A stretch of DNA of 37,804 nucleotides from Candidatus Jidaibacter sp. (GCA_021299995.1 JAJTIA010000087.1:1-37804); one strand, 5' to 3'; shown: positions 16,711 to 26,962, counted from the first letter of the stretch. Numbers and translations are program-made. The notes: generated by a model not told the origin, from the sequence alone.

Positions 16711-16875
16711 GATGGTGCTTTGGGGTTCGAGACAGGGACGTTGTGTACCGGGGCCTATAATCTCACTATAGGGAGCTGTCCCTGACAATGCGTATTCGCT
16801 TGTTATATGGCGCCCACCTTTAACAAAAAAGGGCCCGTAGTGATATGTTACCGACGGCCTACGAAGCACCACCAA
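16711..16875 (+). ncRNA. ssrS: 6S RNA
   Basis: The element lies directly downstream of zapA, the standard 6S location. Its ends pair (GGTGCTT at 16714-16720 with AAGCACC at 16864-16870), and an inner stem CAGGGAC (16733-16739) pairs with GTCCCTG (16778-16784), giving a long rod. The 3' part (CCCACCTTTAAC, then GGGCCC, GTTACCGACGGCC) resembles the conserved 3' arm of proteobacterial 6S RNA (CACCTTGAACCAAGGG, GTTACAGCCTGCGGCGGC). 6S RNA imitates an open promoter and sequesters the sigma-70 holoenzyme in slow growth. Ends are approximate. It converges on the TPR gene, whose stop lies at 16878. The fau/ygfA gene that often follows is absent. Confidence 0.82.
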
Positions 16876-16877
16876 TC

Positions 16878-19718
16878 TTACTTCTGCTCATCTTTCTGAG
16901 CTGGATCTGGAGATAACAATTCTAAAAGCTTTGTCACCCTTTCTTCAATTGTTGTTTTATCTTTGAGTGCATCTACCGAGTTATCATCTATAGAGTTTAA
17001 TGTCTGAGCTAATAACCTCATGATATCGGCTTTCAAATTATCTTGTGGGAGCCTGTTTTTAAAATCCTTCACTAGATCATCCAACAATTTTTGCTCATCT
17101 ATAATCAAGTATGATATCGCTAGCTTTAATACTCTCTCTGCATCCTTAGTGACTAAATCATCACTGTGCTCACGCATTTTATAAATTCTAGGTTCAACAT
17201 TTTTATTAAAGTCTTTCCATGTTTGACGGACCCAATATATGTCCGACCTTATATCATCAGCATCTTGTGAGAGATCACCTTCCAATAGAGTAATTGCGCC
17301 TTCATATTCTTCATTTGCAAGCAATGCATCTGCATGTATATATTTTCTCTCCACACCTATGTAATCCGGTAGTTCTTCATAAAAATCACCAATATTTATT
17401 GCATCAATTGCGAGTGCTGGCTCTTTGTTCATAATATAAAGCTTAGCAAGTTTGTTGATAGCAATCTCTCGTTTTTGACCTTTCAACCTGTACATAATCT
17501 GGTGATTTAACAATGCGGTTGCCCTACTTAGTAAATCTAAAGCGACCAAATGGTCTACAAAGCGCAATACAACATCATCCCCAACTTCTCCAATAGGGTT
17601 TAAATTCTCAAATTCGTAAAATATAGCGGCTGCCTGTAGGTGACTAATACCATCGTCTCTATGCTTTAAGAAAAAGTCGACAAATGTCTCACCCATACGC
17701 CTAGAGAGCATTAGAGCATCTGGTGAATATGGAAAATAATCTATAATCTTTTTCCAGGATCTTAGTGCATTAATATAGTCTTTCTCATCAACATAAGATT
17801 CTCCAAGATCTTTCAAAATCCTTACTTCAAGCTCATCACCACGCCATAATATAGATAGACCCTCTAGCTCCTTTATATACTCTTGCCTAGATATGCTATT
17901 TTTGCGCTCCAAATGTAATAGTTTGTGATATCTACAAGTTGTATAATGTAAATAATCTTCTAAATTTTCTATACACTTATCCCAATTTTCTATGGCTTTT
18001 TTAGAATCGTCCATTTTACTAAAATATACACCCTTTAAATCCAATAAATTATTTGCTTGATGAGGTGTGAGCTTATATTGACCTATCCTTTCTATCAACT
18101 TCTTGGCATCAGCATAATATCTGCTTTTTAGCTTGCTATTCGCGACAGCAAATCCAAACTCCACCATAAATGGATCGGAGTACTCTGTAATGAAAGAATT
18201 ACTATCTTGTATGTAGATTCCTGCTGGGTCTATAATATCTAGATAATCTTCTGCATTACTAACCATATATCCTACTATCGCTTGCCAAAACCTCATTTCT
18301 TTACGGAGAGAAATCGGTACATCTAAAATATCTATCTTTCTTACAACCTTATAAGCTTCCATATAATCTTTGTTCATAAACTTCAAGGCGGCTTCTATAA
18401 GCTTAATATTATAGCTAGCAGCAAAATCCGGATCTTCTTGGTACAGCATTTTAATCACAATCAAGCCTTCTGCATATAAATCATTAGCCAAGTTAAATGT
18501 AGCCCAATTAGCTAATATATTACTGCGCTTTTCTTTGCTTGTTGCATTTGCAAGGGCCATTCTGAGATCGTATATTTTTTCATAAAAATCCTCATCTCTC
18601 ACTTTATAGCTTTTGATATTCAAAATACTCAAGCTGTCAGTCACAAAACTATCTAACTTAAATTCGCCACCAACATCCTCTAGTTTTCTATGTGACTTTC
18701 GCAACACCTTAGGTGCGATATTTAAAGCGTTTGAACCTTCTATCGATACTATGTTTTTATGCTTCTTCGATGCCAAACTATCTGAGAGCTTTTGCAGTAC
18801 TGCACCTTGGACAGATTGAATTATAGCAAAATCTACAAATTTATATTCACTTGGTATATTTGTAGCGCTCTCTGTAGTGGTCATAACCCATAAATCATCT
18901 CCTATATCTTCATCACGTATCGGTACAATTTGTGCAGTTTCTTCTAAAAACTCTATCTCTACACGGGGTTGAGGAGCAGCATATGGCCTGGATAAAACTC
19001 TTATTTGACGTGGCTTTATCGTGGAGTTCGAATACTCCAAAATCCATTTATTGCCTTCGCTGTACATTAATATGTTTTTATACTTCTTAGACTCATCATC
19101 AATTTTGATTTTGATTACAGATGCCCCCTCTTCTGTTTTAACAGACTTTATCTCTGATGTATTTGCATTGATTGATGCTGCTTTATTGAAGACAATCCAT
19201 ATATACCCAGAGCGTTTAAATGCTGCAGCACCAACTTGAGTCGCCCAATCAAATGTATATTTCACATTTTTTTCTGTTTGAGATCTATATATTGGCAATT
19301 TATATGTTTTTTGTAACTCACTCTGAGCACCCACCTCGTCTGCACTATCTTTTTTCTCTTTGGATGTATGATATATGTTGACGCCTTTTTGAGAAGAATC
19401 ATCACCTAGTTTTTCAATACGCAAATTAGAGTCGCTAAAAATGATATTCATTACTCTACCAATAGGCTGAATTGCTTTAATTTTCGGCTCATCTTTAGTT
19501 AGTTTCTTTAAATCTTCAAATTCATACACATCCCCAAATACAAGGGTGAGCACACCTTCTGCATATGACATTTCAAAATCTTCCTTCACGCCCTCGAAGA
19601 GAACTTTTAAACCATAATTGGTTTTCACCGTCTTTACTTGCACAGATATAGCCCACGCGAGCGGCATATAGCAAAGCAGTATAATGAATAACAATAATCT
19701 TCTTACCCAGCAGATCAC
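16878..19718 (-). CDS. Large exported TPR-repeat protein, function unknown
   Basis: 946 residues from a GTG start preceded by TTGAGA. A signal peptide or N-terminal anchor (RRLLLFIILLCYMPLAWA) is followed by about 300 residues of beta-rich sequence, beginning ISVQVKTVKTNYGLKVLFEG, which could be an AMIN-like peptidoglycan-binding fold. From about residue 380 to 900 the protein is helical with degenerate tetratricopeptide repeats (for example ADAKKLIERIGQYKLTPHQA, NALRSWKKIIDYFPYSPDAL). This layout fits a periplasmic scaffold. Large exported TPR proteins sit near flagellar genes in some alphaproteobacteria, so a motility link is possible but unproven. It is convergent with the zapA-6S unit. 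Confidence 0.75.
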   Translation of the reverse strand: MICWVRRLLLFIILLCYMPLAWAISVQVKTVKTNYGLKVLFEGVKEDFEMSYAEGVLTLVFGDVYEFEDLKKLTKDEPKIKAIQPIGRVMNIIFSDSNLRIEKLGDDSSQKGVNIYHTSKEKKDSADEVGAQSELQKTYKLPIYRSQTEKNVKYTFDWATQVGAAAFKRSGYIWIVFNKAASINANTSEIKSVKTEEGASVIKIKIDDESKKYKNILMYSEGNKWILEYSNSTIKPRQIRVLSRPYAAPQPRVEIEFLEETAQIVPIRDEDIGDDLWVMTTTESATNIPSEYKFVDFAIIQSVQGAVLQKLSDSLASKKHKNIVSIEGSNALNIAPKVLRKSHRKLEDVGGEFKLDSFVTDSLSILNIKSYKVRDEDFYEKIYDLRMALANATSKEKRSNILANWATFNLANDLYAEGLIVIKMLYQEDPDFAASYNIKLIEAALKFMNKDYMEAYKVVRKIDILDVPISLRKEMRFWQAIVGYMVSNAEDYLDIIDPAGIYIQDSNSFITEYSDPFMVEFGFAVANSKLKSRYYADAKKLIERIGQYKLTPHQANNLLDLKGVYFSKMDDSKKAIENWDKCIENLEDYLHYTTCRYHKLLHLERKNSISRQEYIKELEGLSILWRGDELEVRILKDLGESYVDEKDYINALRSWKKIIDYFPYSPDALMLSRRMGETFVDFFLKHRDDGISHLQAAAIFYEFENLNPIGEVGDDVVLRFVDHLVALDLLSRATALLNHQIMYRLKGQKREIAINKLAKLYIMNKEPALAIDAINIGDFYEELPDYIGVERKYIHADALLANEEYEGAITLLEGDLSQDADDIRSDIYWVRQTWKDFNKNVEPRIYKMREHSDDLVTKDAERVLKLAISYLIIDEQKLLDDLVKDFKNRLPQDNLKADIMRLLAQTLNSIDDNSVDALKDKTTIEERVTKLLELLSPDPAQKDEQK

Positions 19719-19925
19719 AAAATCTCAAGCAAACAAATTTAAGAACATTTGTAATACGGATAAGCATACATTGGAATTGTTTTTTACATTTTTTTTCTCA
19801 TCCTTCTGCCCTCTCATTAAACAAAGATACTAGCTATTTTCCAAGCATTATTGTAGCATGCCTCTAGATGGGGTATACAACCTCACATTAAATATTGCAT
19901 AATAATAGATCCTGTAGTAGACTCT

Positions 19926-19948
19926 GCAATCACTATGGGTAGTGTTGC
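19926..19948 (+). other. Hairpin in the rplY leader
   Basis: GCAA(T)CACTA-TGGG-TAGTGTTGC forms a nine-pair stem with one bulged T, 57 bases before the rplY ATG. It is not followed by a T run on the plus strand, so it is not an ordinary terminator. It could be a leader structure for feedback control by the ribosomal protein or an operator-like inverted repeat. Confidence 0.4.
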
Positions 19949-20004
19949 TTTGTAGTCCTAATGCACAATGCATCACAATAGAAAAGACAAAGGAAGGAAA
20001 TATC

Positions 20005-20610
20005 ATGACTGAGATCGTCAAGTTTAATATCGAATCTAAAGAACACGCTGGTAAAAGCACTGCTAAACAATTGCGTAAATTAGGCAACGTACCTGCTACT
20101 ATATATGGAGATAACCAAGCTCCTGAAATGTTTTCAATATCTTTAAACGACTTCGTTAAAGAATACCAAAAAGGTGGCATTAGAACAAGATTGGCTGAAC
20201 TTGATTTAGCTGGAAGAAAAATCAGTGCGATCGTTAAAGAAGTGCAATTACACCCAGTAACAGATCACCCTTTACACATCGATTTCTTAAGAGTTGGCAA
20301 AGACACAACTGTAAAAGTTGCTGTACCAGTAAGAATTTCAAACGAAGACAAATCTCCAGGCGTTAAAAAAGGTGGAATCGTGAATCTAGTGCATAGAAAA
20401 ATCGATTTTGTTTGCCACCCTTCTAAAGTTCCTGCGCACATTGACGTGTCAATTGAAGGAATGGAAATTGGCCAGAACGTTCATATCAATGATCTGAAAT
20501 TAGCAGAAGGTGTTACACCTTTGGATACTTCAAACTTTACTGTATTATCTATTATGGGTAGAACAGAAGAAGAAGCTAATCCTGCCGCTGCTGTAGCTGC
20601 TGCAAGCTAA
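20005..20610 (+). CDS. rplY: 50S ribosomal protein L25 (Ctc form)
   Basis: 201 residues from the ATG at 20005, which is preceded by AGGAAGGA; an in-frame TTG at 19942 is rejected. The L25 N-terminal domain (AGKSTAKQLRKLGNVPATIYGDN, LHPVTDHPLHIDFLRV) is followed by the longer C-terminal beta domain of the CTC type (GVKKGGIVNLVHRKIDFVCHP) and a short Ala-rich tail. It binds 5S rRNA in the large subunit. In many alphaproteobacteria rplY is followed by pth; here trmFO follows after 13 bases. Confidence 0.96.
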   Translation: MTEIVKFNIESKEHAGKSTAKQLRKLGNVPATIYGDNQAPEMFSISLNDFVKEYQKGGIRTRLAELDLAGRKISAIVKEVQLHPVTDHPLHIDFLRVGKDTTVKVAVPVRISNEDKSPGVKKGGIVNLVHRKIDFVCHPSKVPAHIDVSIEGMEIGQNVHINDLKLAEGVTPLDTSNFTVLSIMGRTEEEANPAAAVAAAS

Positions 20611-20623
20611 TAACTAATAACAG

Positions 20624-21946
20624 ATGTCTCAAAGTAATCCTGTCATTATAATAGGAGGAGGTTTAGCTGGCTCCGAGGCTGCTTGGCAACTAGCATCGCG
20701 AGATGTATTTGTAAAGCTGTACGAAATGCGCGGTGTAAAGACAACACAGGCACATATAACAGATCACCTAGCAGAGCTTGTATGCTCTAATTCATTTAGA
20801 TCAGACGATGTAACAAATGCTGTTGGATTGCTTCACGAAGAGATGCGTAGGCTAGATTCACTGATTATGAAATGTGCAGACGCGCACAAGGTCCCTGCTG
20901 GCTCTGCCCTTGCGGTTGATAGACATGCGTTTTCTGCTGCCGTACAGCAAGCGTTAGAGTCGCATCCATTAGTAGAGATTTGCCGAGCAGAATACACTTC
21001 ACTTGATTTTGACTCTTTAGGAATACTTGCAACAGGACCTCTCACAAGTGAAACACTCGCATCTCAATTGCAAAAAATCACTGGTGAAGAATATTTAGCA
21101 TTTTTTGATGCAATAGCTCCAATCGTATATAAAGACTCCATTAACTTTGATATTGCCTGGATGCAATCTCGTTACGACAAGGGTGACGGGCAAGACTATA
21201 TTAATTGCCCAATGGAAAAAGATGAATATTACGCATTCATCGATGCGCTAAAAACTGGTGAAAAAACTGAATTTAAAGAGTGGGAAAAAAGCACTCCCTA
21301 TTTCAATGGATGTCTACCTATTGAGGTAATGGCAGACAGAGGTCAAGATGTACTACGTTTTGGACCTATGAAGCCAGTTGGTCTAACAAACCCTAAAACA
21401 GGCAAACGTGCTTATGCTGTGGTACAGCTCCGTCAGGATAACAAGCTTGGCTCTTTGTATAATATTGTTGGTTTCCAAACTAAGCTGAAGTATGCAGAGC
21501 AAAAACGTGTATTCCAAATGATTCCAGCACTTGAGAATGCAGAGTTTGCTCGTTTAGGAGGCTTGCATAGAAATACATTCATCAATAGCCCAAAAGTGCT
21601 CGATCATGAGCTGAGGCTCAAAAATAAGCCTAATATAAGGGTTGCAGGTCAAATCACAGGTGTTGAAGGATATTTAGAGAGCGCAGCTGTAGGTATGATC
21701 ACAGGTATGATGACAGCATTCGAATATAAAAATGCTAGCTTCCCTATACTACCCAAAGAAAGTGCATTAGGCTCTTTACATGCACACATTACTGAAAATG
21801 CTAATTCTGACACATTCCAGCCGATGAATATTAATTATGGGCTATTCCCAGAGCTTAACAATAAATTACGTGGGGATGATAAAAAATCTGCACTATCTCA
21901 CAGAGCTCTATCTGCTATCGATACTTGGTCGGCCTTACAAGGATAA
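20624..21946 (+). CDS. trmFO: tRNA (uracil-54-C5)-methyltransferase TrmFO
   Basis: 440 residues. The FAD-binding motif [14 protein letters not shown] is at the N-terminus, followed by [14 protein letters not shown] and [14 protein letters not shown], where the Cys and the LLHEEMR block are TrmFO signatures, then [12 protein letters not shown] and the C-terminal [16 protein letters not shown]. TrmFO makes ribothymidine 54 in the T loop using methylenetetrahydrofolate and FADH2. It probably shares a transcript with rplY. Its last 12 bases overlap the end of the convergent BPL_N-like gene. Confidence 0.96.
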   Translation: MSQSNPVIIIGGGLAGSEAAWQLASRDVFVKLYEMRGVKTTQAHITDHLAELVCSNSFRSDDVTNAVGLLHEEMRRLDSLIMKCADAHKVPAGSALAVDRHAFSAAVQQALESHPLVEICRAEYTSLDFDSLGILATGPLTSETLASQLQKITGEEYLAFFDAIAPIVYKDSINFDIAWMQSRYDKGDGQDYINCPMEKDEYYAFIDALKTGEKTEFKEWEKSTPYFNGCLPIEVMADRGQDVLRFGPMKPVGLTNPKTGKRAYAVVQLRQDNKLGSLYNIVGFQTKLKYAEQKRVFQMIPALENAEFARLGGLHRNTFINSPKVLDHELRLKNKPNIRVAGQITGVEGYLESAAVGMITGMMTAFEYKNASFPILPKESALGSLHAHITENANSDTFQPMNINYGLFPELNNKLRGDDKKSALSHRALSAIDTWSALQG

Positions 21947-22612
21947 ACCACCTACATGTTTTTCTAAATCGATCTGTTCTTTTAGCCAATCCTTCCAAGA
22001 TGGCCATACTTCTGGATATTCAAAATGAATGAATGATGAAAAAGCGAATCCTTCGCCATATTCTATCTTAGCAAAAGCAGCATTTCCTTGTATGTTGATG
22101 CTATGATATGATGCAAGTATTGTAGTGGATTTGAGCAAATGAGCATTTTCGAAAAACCCTCCACCATAAGAAAACACTTCTCTAATCACACTATCATCAC
22201 ATAAAACCTGTATTTTAGTTTTCTCAGCAAGGTTATTAAATATAGGGCCTTTGACCTTGCCACCATATAACCCCAAGTGCTCCCTGTTGATTTGAGGAAG
22301 CTTGTACACACCACCAAACTCTGATTCTTTTGCACTAAAATATGCGCCTGCGCATATTCCTAAAAAAAACCCACCTTGCTTTACAAACTCCCTGATAGAC
22401 TCCATACCATCACTACCTAAAGCTTCGTTGTATGGAGATGCTGCACCACCAGGTATCACAAGCATACTAGTATACTCAAACCATTCTCGAGTTTTGATCT
22501 GTGAGGCTGATATATATTCAGTATTCCCATATATCGAGCTGAGTGCAACCCTAGTATTGAAAAAACATTTGTAATCAACACCGGGTCCGTCATATATTCT
22601 TACTTCTTTCAA
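21935..22612 (-). CDS. BPL_N / class I glutamine amidotransferase-like protein
   Basis: 225 residues with the fold signature of the biotin-protein-ligase N-terminal family: [11 protein letters not shown] at the start, [17 protein letters not shown], and the nucleophile elbow [13 protein letters not shown] with Cys. Downstream are [12 protein letters not shown] and a His (SYHSI) that may complete a catalytic pair. No biotin ligase catalytic domain is attached. Stand-alone members occur in many bacteria and their substrate is not established. The gene is divergent from the giant protein gene, with about 145 bases between them, and overlaps the 3' end of trmFO tail to tail. Confidence 0.8.
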   Translation of the reverse strand: MKEVRIYDGPGVDYKCFFNTRVALSSIYGNTEYISASQIKTREWFEYTSMLVIPGGAASPYNEALGSDGMESIREFVKQGGFFLGICAGAYFSAKESEFGGVYKLPQINREHLGLYGGKVKGPIFNNLAEKTKIQVLCDDSVIREVFSYGGGFFENAHLLKSTTILASYHSINIQGNAAFAKIEYGEGFAFSSFIHFEYPEVWPSWKDWLKEQIDLEKHVGGLSL

Positions 22613-22692
22613 TATCTTACCTTTTTTATATAGGATAAAATATAGATATCAGATCTGCTACATCTCATCAAGTGTGTCATTATTAAGCGCGA

Positions 22693-22724
22693 TTAACCTT
22701 CTGTTAACCTATATTCGCTAAAAT
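22693..22724 (+). promoter_or_regulatory. CtrA box overlapping a promoter
   Basis: TTAACCTTCTGTTAAC at 22693-22708 is a perfect full CtrA site (TTAA-N7-TTAAC). A TAAAAT -10 follows at 22719-22724. The box therefore covers the -35 region, which is the geometry of CtrA-activated promoters in Caulobacter. The predicted start near 22731 lies 27 bases before the ATG at 22758 of the giant protein gene. CtrA is the cell-cycle response regulator of alphaproteobacteria and is kept in Rickettsiales. Confidence 0.65.
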
Positions 22725-22757
22725 ACATTGTATGAGAAAGAATTTAGAGAGATTAGT

Positions 22758-25700
22758 ATGAACAATGTAGAGTTAGCGAGTTTATTACAAACATTAGAAA
22801 ATAATATATTGAAAGATTCACCTTTCAACTACTTATTCCAATGGGGGTTAAAAGAGAACATATCATTATTTGCAGAATATCAAAGTAGCAGTGGTCTTGA
22901 TAGAATACTGACAAGGCTCAAAATAGTAGGCATATCTTTTCTTATCTTAATCACTAATCCTATCCTTGTCTCATTTGCCGGATTTTACGGTGTACAGATA
23001 GCAAGATCTATCGATAGATCTAAGCCTTTATTTGGGTTAAGAGCAGAAGATTTAAAAAGCCTTGGATCATTTCTCAATAGCACTGACTTAAAACGATTAT
23101 TGAATGACGATATTATTAAAGACTCTATACCCAAAATTGCTAAAGCATTTCAAGTCCCGGAAAACCAGCTTGAGATACTTGCAGAATTATTTATAGGAGG
23201 GAATCTCGATAATTCTCTAGGTATGATGAATGAAGTGTTGCAGTTTTTGAGTGATGAAGCAAATTTCAAGCATCTGGAAGATCTTCTTGCTATCTATAAG
23301 AAAAAAGATTTAACACCACAAGAGGAGAAAAAGAAGTCTGACCTATTATCCTATTTTATGAGAAAAGCACCGGAGATCTTAAAAACCATCAACAATAGTC
23401 ATATCTCTGGCAAAGGCAAACTTGGTAATTTAATTGGCACAATATTGAAGTCTGGCATATCTAAAACTTCAGAAGTTGAACAAATAGAATTTCTTGTGAA
23501 AGCATTAAATGGTTTAAAATTAAATTTTGTGATCGATAATTTTGTACCTGACATCGCATCATTTGCTGCAGAGAATTTAGAAAATCTTCTTCTGCTTCAA
23601 CCGTTTGTTTCTAAACGCCCTTTCACCGAAAGTGAGTTAAAAGAGAAACAAAGAAAATTAGCAAGGCTTGATCAAATCAATAAAGTGCCTGAAGATCAGC
23701 AAGAGACCCGTGCTCAAGAAAAGCTAGAAATCCAAGCTTTCTTAAATGTAGAACTAACAAAAGAGGACGAGCAACTTCGCAATAACCTTATCAAAAGCTT
23801 ATTACCTGCTCTCAGCGATTTGATGTCAAAACTAAACGATGATCTTAGTGCTCCGGGCAAAGAGCAATTCGCTGCTTTTGTAAAATCGGCATTAGAGATA
23901 TTTACACCCAAATTGGATAATAATTTAAAAAAGCTCATTCATAATCTTCTGCATGATGGCAAACTCACTTTAGTTGTAGGCAAGTTGTTACCAAAAATCC
24001 TGACATTTGCACATGCAAACTTTGATGCGCTAATTGCTAAAGATGCTGTAGCTTTAACTGCGCCACTTTCATCACTGATTGTGGATATATTTAAAGAATT
24101 AGATGCACAAGAAGGTAAAGATTTTATCGCATTCTTAAAAGTCAATAAAGCATTTTTGGGCAAGTTCTTACACACAACAATGACTAAAGATAAACTTGAA
24201 GACACCAAAGATTACAGAGTGTTGATGGATGATAGCGTGTTTGACTTCCTGCTACCTGCTGTGATTAAATCTATCAATACCTTCGATCGCAAATCTAAAG
24301 AGTTAGAAGGCGCACTCAGCTATGGGCTTGATATAGCTTTTGGAGCGAAGCGCAAGCCACAAAAAGGAATACCTGCTGAGCTTTTGCCGATAGTTAAGGC
24401 CGTGTTTACTCAATCTACCAACATACAAGCATTCCTTGCTAAAACACCTGAGATTCTTGATAATTTTGATAAAAATGCAATGAACACAGATATTAATCCA
24501 GAATCTTTATTAGATAATAAATTGCTAGATGTTATAAACATATTTTTTAAAGATTACGCTCTAGAAATAGATGAAGATGGTGATGTTTTTGGTGAAGAGA
24601 ATGATGGCAAAAGCCTCTTAGATTTGGTAAGCGATGGCATCATAGCAAATAACCTTCATGCAAAGCTTGCAGTTGCTGCAGAAAAATTTGGAACAGAAGG
24701 TGCGTTATCGGGTGCAGCCGCAATTTTTGATGAGTTACGAAAAGCAGCTGCATTTAATGATATTCTAATTGAGACTCCTGAGCTCGCAACTAACATTACA
24801 GAAGCTATTAAATACTTTGCATTAAAATATCAGGGCGATACTTTAAAAAGCATGAACTTCGATGTAAGGATCCTTGATATAATAAAGCCTTTACTGCTCA
24901 ATACACAGGTCACTTTTGATCTTCTTAATGCTTTAAAAGAATTAGCCAGCTTCAACATGTTAAGAAAGAGGGAACCAATGTACTTACATGAGAAGTTGAC
25001 TCCTTTTTTCCAAGCTTTAAAAGATGCATTTTCGTCTCCAGATATCGCACAAACTTTCAATACAGATTATAGAAATGCAATTAAGGGGTTTATAGAAGCA
25101 TCACCTAGTTTAAGAATGCTGGTGAATTACTTTGTATCCAGCTACAATTTGACCCTTGATGATATATTTAACCTTATTTCCAACCCTAAAGAATTGGATA
25201 ATATAATATACGCTCTTGATGAAATTAAGGATTTAGACTCATTTGATCTATGGTTAGTACCTAGAATAGGAGCTATTCTGCAAGAAGCAAGTCAACTTTC
25301 TATCACTGGAAAAATCATCAGAGGTATGCGATATGGACCTGATGTTAGGCAAAATAGTACACTCACAAACTCGCTTTCTGAAATCTTTGAAGCAAGCTTG
25401 AAAGCTGCTAGAGAAAATAATACGACACTACGAGATGAAGCCCCATCGTTCATTCTAGAAAAAGACTCGGACTATGTAAAAGAAGCAGTAAAATACTCTG
25501 ATTATTCCTACAGCAGTTTTGATAATTATGTCTCCATATCAAATATGCAATTTGATAATATATACATGCCTTATAGTAAGTTCGAGAGTTTATACATCAA
25601 CAAATCCACACTCTATAATAACAGCTTTGGAAATATTGAATGCCAAAACTATCTCTCCATAAAAAACTCTGAGTTAAGATTTGTTTATTTAGCTGGAATA

Positions 25701-26948
25701 AAGGCACCATTAGACAAAATAGTTATAGAAAACTCTTTGTTCGACTCAGATTCATTTAATAATTTAATGGACTCTGTAAAAGGATTGAATGTAGATAGCC
25801 GGCGATATGTAAACCCTTCTAGATACCTTCCTGAATCCTTGGGCGGATATAGCGTTAAAGCACAAATGCTCAAAATCAAAGACCTGTCTTTGGAATTCAA
25901 CCAACGCATTAACAAAGGCAAGCCTGTATCATTCAAGGACTTTATGGATAAGTATAATGCGGATATAGATCCAAACACTAATATTAAGCTAATCCGATTC
26001 AAAGATCTTGACTTCGTTGCCATAGAGTTATCTAGGTTTGAAGATATCTTAATTGGAGAATTTGCTTTAGAGAACTGCACTATTTCAGAAGAGCAGCTAA
26101 AAGACCTCAAAAAGTTCTGCACTAGTAAAAAAATAGTACTTTCTATAACGCAAAGATTCAATGGCATTGCTTTTGATAAAATCGATTGGGATACATTTAA
26201 AAATTCAACTCATGTACTATTTGAGAATGCCAAATTCTCAGCTCTAGAGGAAGAAACAATTAAATCATCAGCACAACAGCATGGTATAAAGCTTGAAATA
26301 CAAAAATCATACGAGAAAAATGAGGTAGCGATTCCTAAGGCAGGTGTAGCTAGCGATCATACAGTAAAAGCTCCGGTTAAAGCTATTGTTGAGCCGCATG
26401 TTGGGGAAGCAGCACATGAGGTTGAACCAGCTATTATTATCCAAGGGTCTCAATCAATTGCTGAGCCAGTTGTATCGCAGGCTAAATCACATGATGAAAA
26501 AATTGCAGAACCAAAAACAAAGACAAATACTGATTTCATGTTAGATGGATTAAGAGCAGCAATCTTGGCACGCGCATTAGATAGAATACCTTTAGGCAAA
26601 CGATCTCCTGAGCTGAATAGAGCAATTGGGGAGAGCTTAGTCAACACCTTGAACAAAGACTTTACTGAATGGAGTAAGTCCGAGCATTCTTCAAAAATTG
26701 AAGTTGCGTTCTCAGCATATTTTCAAAACAAAATCCCAGATAAACAGAAAATCGCCAGCGATTATTTATCTGATGTGTTGAACAATATATGCACCGTGTA
26801 CAGTGATATGGTGCCAAAAATACTGAATTTAGAAGGAAATGACCCTATCAACAGACTAGATATAGAGTTGAAAAAAGCTTTTGACACTGTGGGCAAAAAG
26901 AGTGTGATTGTTCAAGTACCAGATCCTTGCAATCAACGTAAGATATAA
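22758..26948 (+). CDS. Giant protein of unknown function with N-terminal membrane segment
   Basis: 1396 residues from the ATG at 22758 (AGAGAG upstream); a TTG ten codons earlier would lie before the predicted transcript start. I do not recognise the family. Residues of about 57-83 are strongly hydrophobic (GISFLILITNPILVSFAGFY), enough for one or two membrane passes. Residues of about 100-900 are helical, with recurring modules such as MRKAPEILKTI, LAKTPEILDNF and IETPELATNI and many LLP turns, suggesting a HEAT/ARM-like solenoid. Around 920-990 and 1090-1170 are pentapeptide-like strands (FDNIYMPYSKFESLYINKST in part). A Pro/Ala/Glu linker follows at about 1190-1250, then a helical C-terminus. 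No signal peptide or enzymatic motif is evident. A surface, secreted or cell-envelope scaffold role is possible. Confidence 0.85.
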   Translation: MNNVELASLLQTLENNILKDSPFNYLFQWGLKENISLFAEYQSSSGLDRILTRLKIVGISFLILITNPILVSFAGFYGVQIARSIDRSKPLFGLRAEDLKSLGSFLNSTDLKRLLNDDIIKDSIPKIAKAFQVPENQLEILAELFIGGNLDNSLGMMNEVLQFLSDEANFKHLEDLLAIYKKKDLTPQEEKKKSDLLSYFMRKAPEILKTINNSHISGKGKLGNLIGTILKSGISKTSEVEQIEFLVKALNGLKLNFVIDNFVPDIASFAAENLENLLLLQPFVSKRPFTESELKEKQRKLARLDQINKVPEDQQETRAQEKLEIQAFLNVELTKEDEQLRNNLIKSLLPALSDLMSKLNDDLSAPGKEQFAAFVKSALEIFTPKLDNNLKKLIHNLLHDGKLTLVVGKLLPKILTFAHANFDALIAKDAVALTAPLSSLIVDIFKELDAQEGKDFIAFLKVNKAFLGKFLHTTMTKDKLEDTKDYRVLMDDSVFDFLLPAVIKSINTFDRKSKELEGALSYGLDIAFGAKRKPQKGIPAELLPIVKAVFTQSTNIQAFLAKTPEILDNFDKNAMNTDINPESLLDNKLLDVINIFFKDYALEIDEDGDVFGEENDGKSLLDLVSDGIIANNLHAKLAVAAEKFGTEGALSGAAAIFDELRKAAAFNDILIETPELATNITEAIKYFALKYQGDTLKSMNFDVRILDIIKPLLLNTQVTFDLLNALKELASFNMLRKREPMYLHEKLTPFFQALKDAFSSPDIAQTFNTDYRNAIKGFIEASPSLRMLVNYFVSSYNLTLDDIFNLISNPKELDNIIYALDEIKDLDSFDLWLVPRIGAILQEASQLSITGKIIRGMRYGPDVRQNSTLTNSLSEIFEASLKAARENNTTLRDEAPSFILEKDSDYVKEAVKYSDYSYSSFDNYVSISNMQFDNIYMPYSKFESLYINKSTLYNNSFGNIECQNYLSIKNSELRFVYLAGIKAPLDKIVIENSLFDSDSFNNLMDSVKGLNVDSRRYVNPSRYLPESLGGYSVKAQMLKIKDLSLEFNQRINKGKPVSFKDFMDKYNADIDPNTNIKLIRFKDLDFVAIELSRFEDILIGEFALENCTISEEQLKDLKKFCTSKKIVLSITQRFNGIAFDKIDWDTFKNSTHVLFENAKFSALEEETIKSSAQQHGIKLEIQKSYEKNEVAIPKAGVASDHTVKAPVKAIVEPHVGEAAHEVEPAIIIQGSQSIAEPVVSQAKSHDEKIAEPKTKTNTDFMLDGLRAAILARALDRIPLGKRSPELNRAIGESLVNTLNKDFTEWSKSEHSSKIEVAFSAYFQNKIPDKQKIASDYLSDVLNNICTVYSDMVPKILNLEGNDPINRLDIELKKAFDTVGKKSVIVQVPDPCNQRKI

Positions 26949-26962
26949 TTATTCTATTCGAT

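Noticed and set aside
16711-16875. tmRNA or other structured RNA instead of 6S
   Set aside because: No tRNA-like acceptor/T-arm pair and no tag reading frame; position after zapA, the rod-like pairing and the 3' arm resemblance favour 6S.
22728-22757. TTG start ten codons upstream for the giant protein
   Set aside because: It would lie ahead of the predicted transcript start and has a weaker Shine-Dalgarno context than the ATG at 22758.
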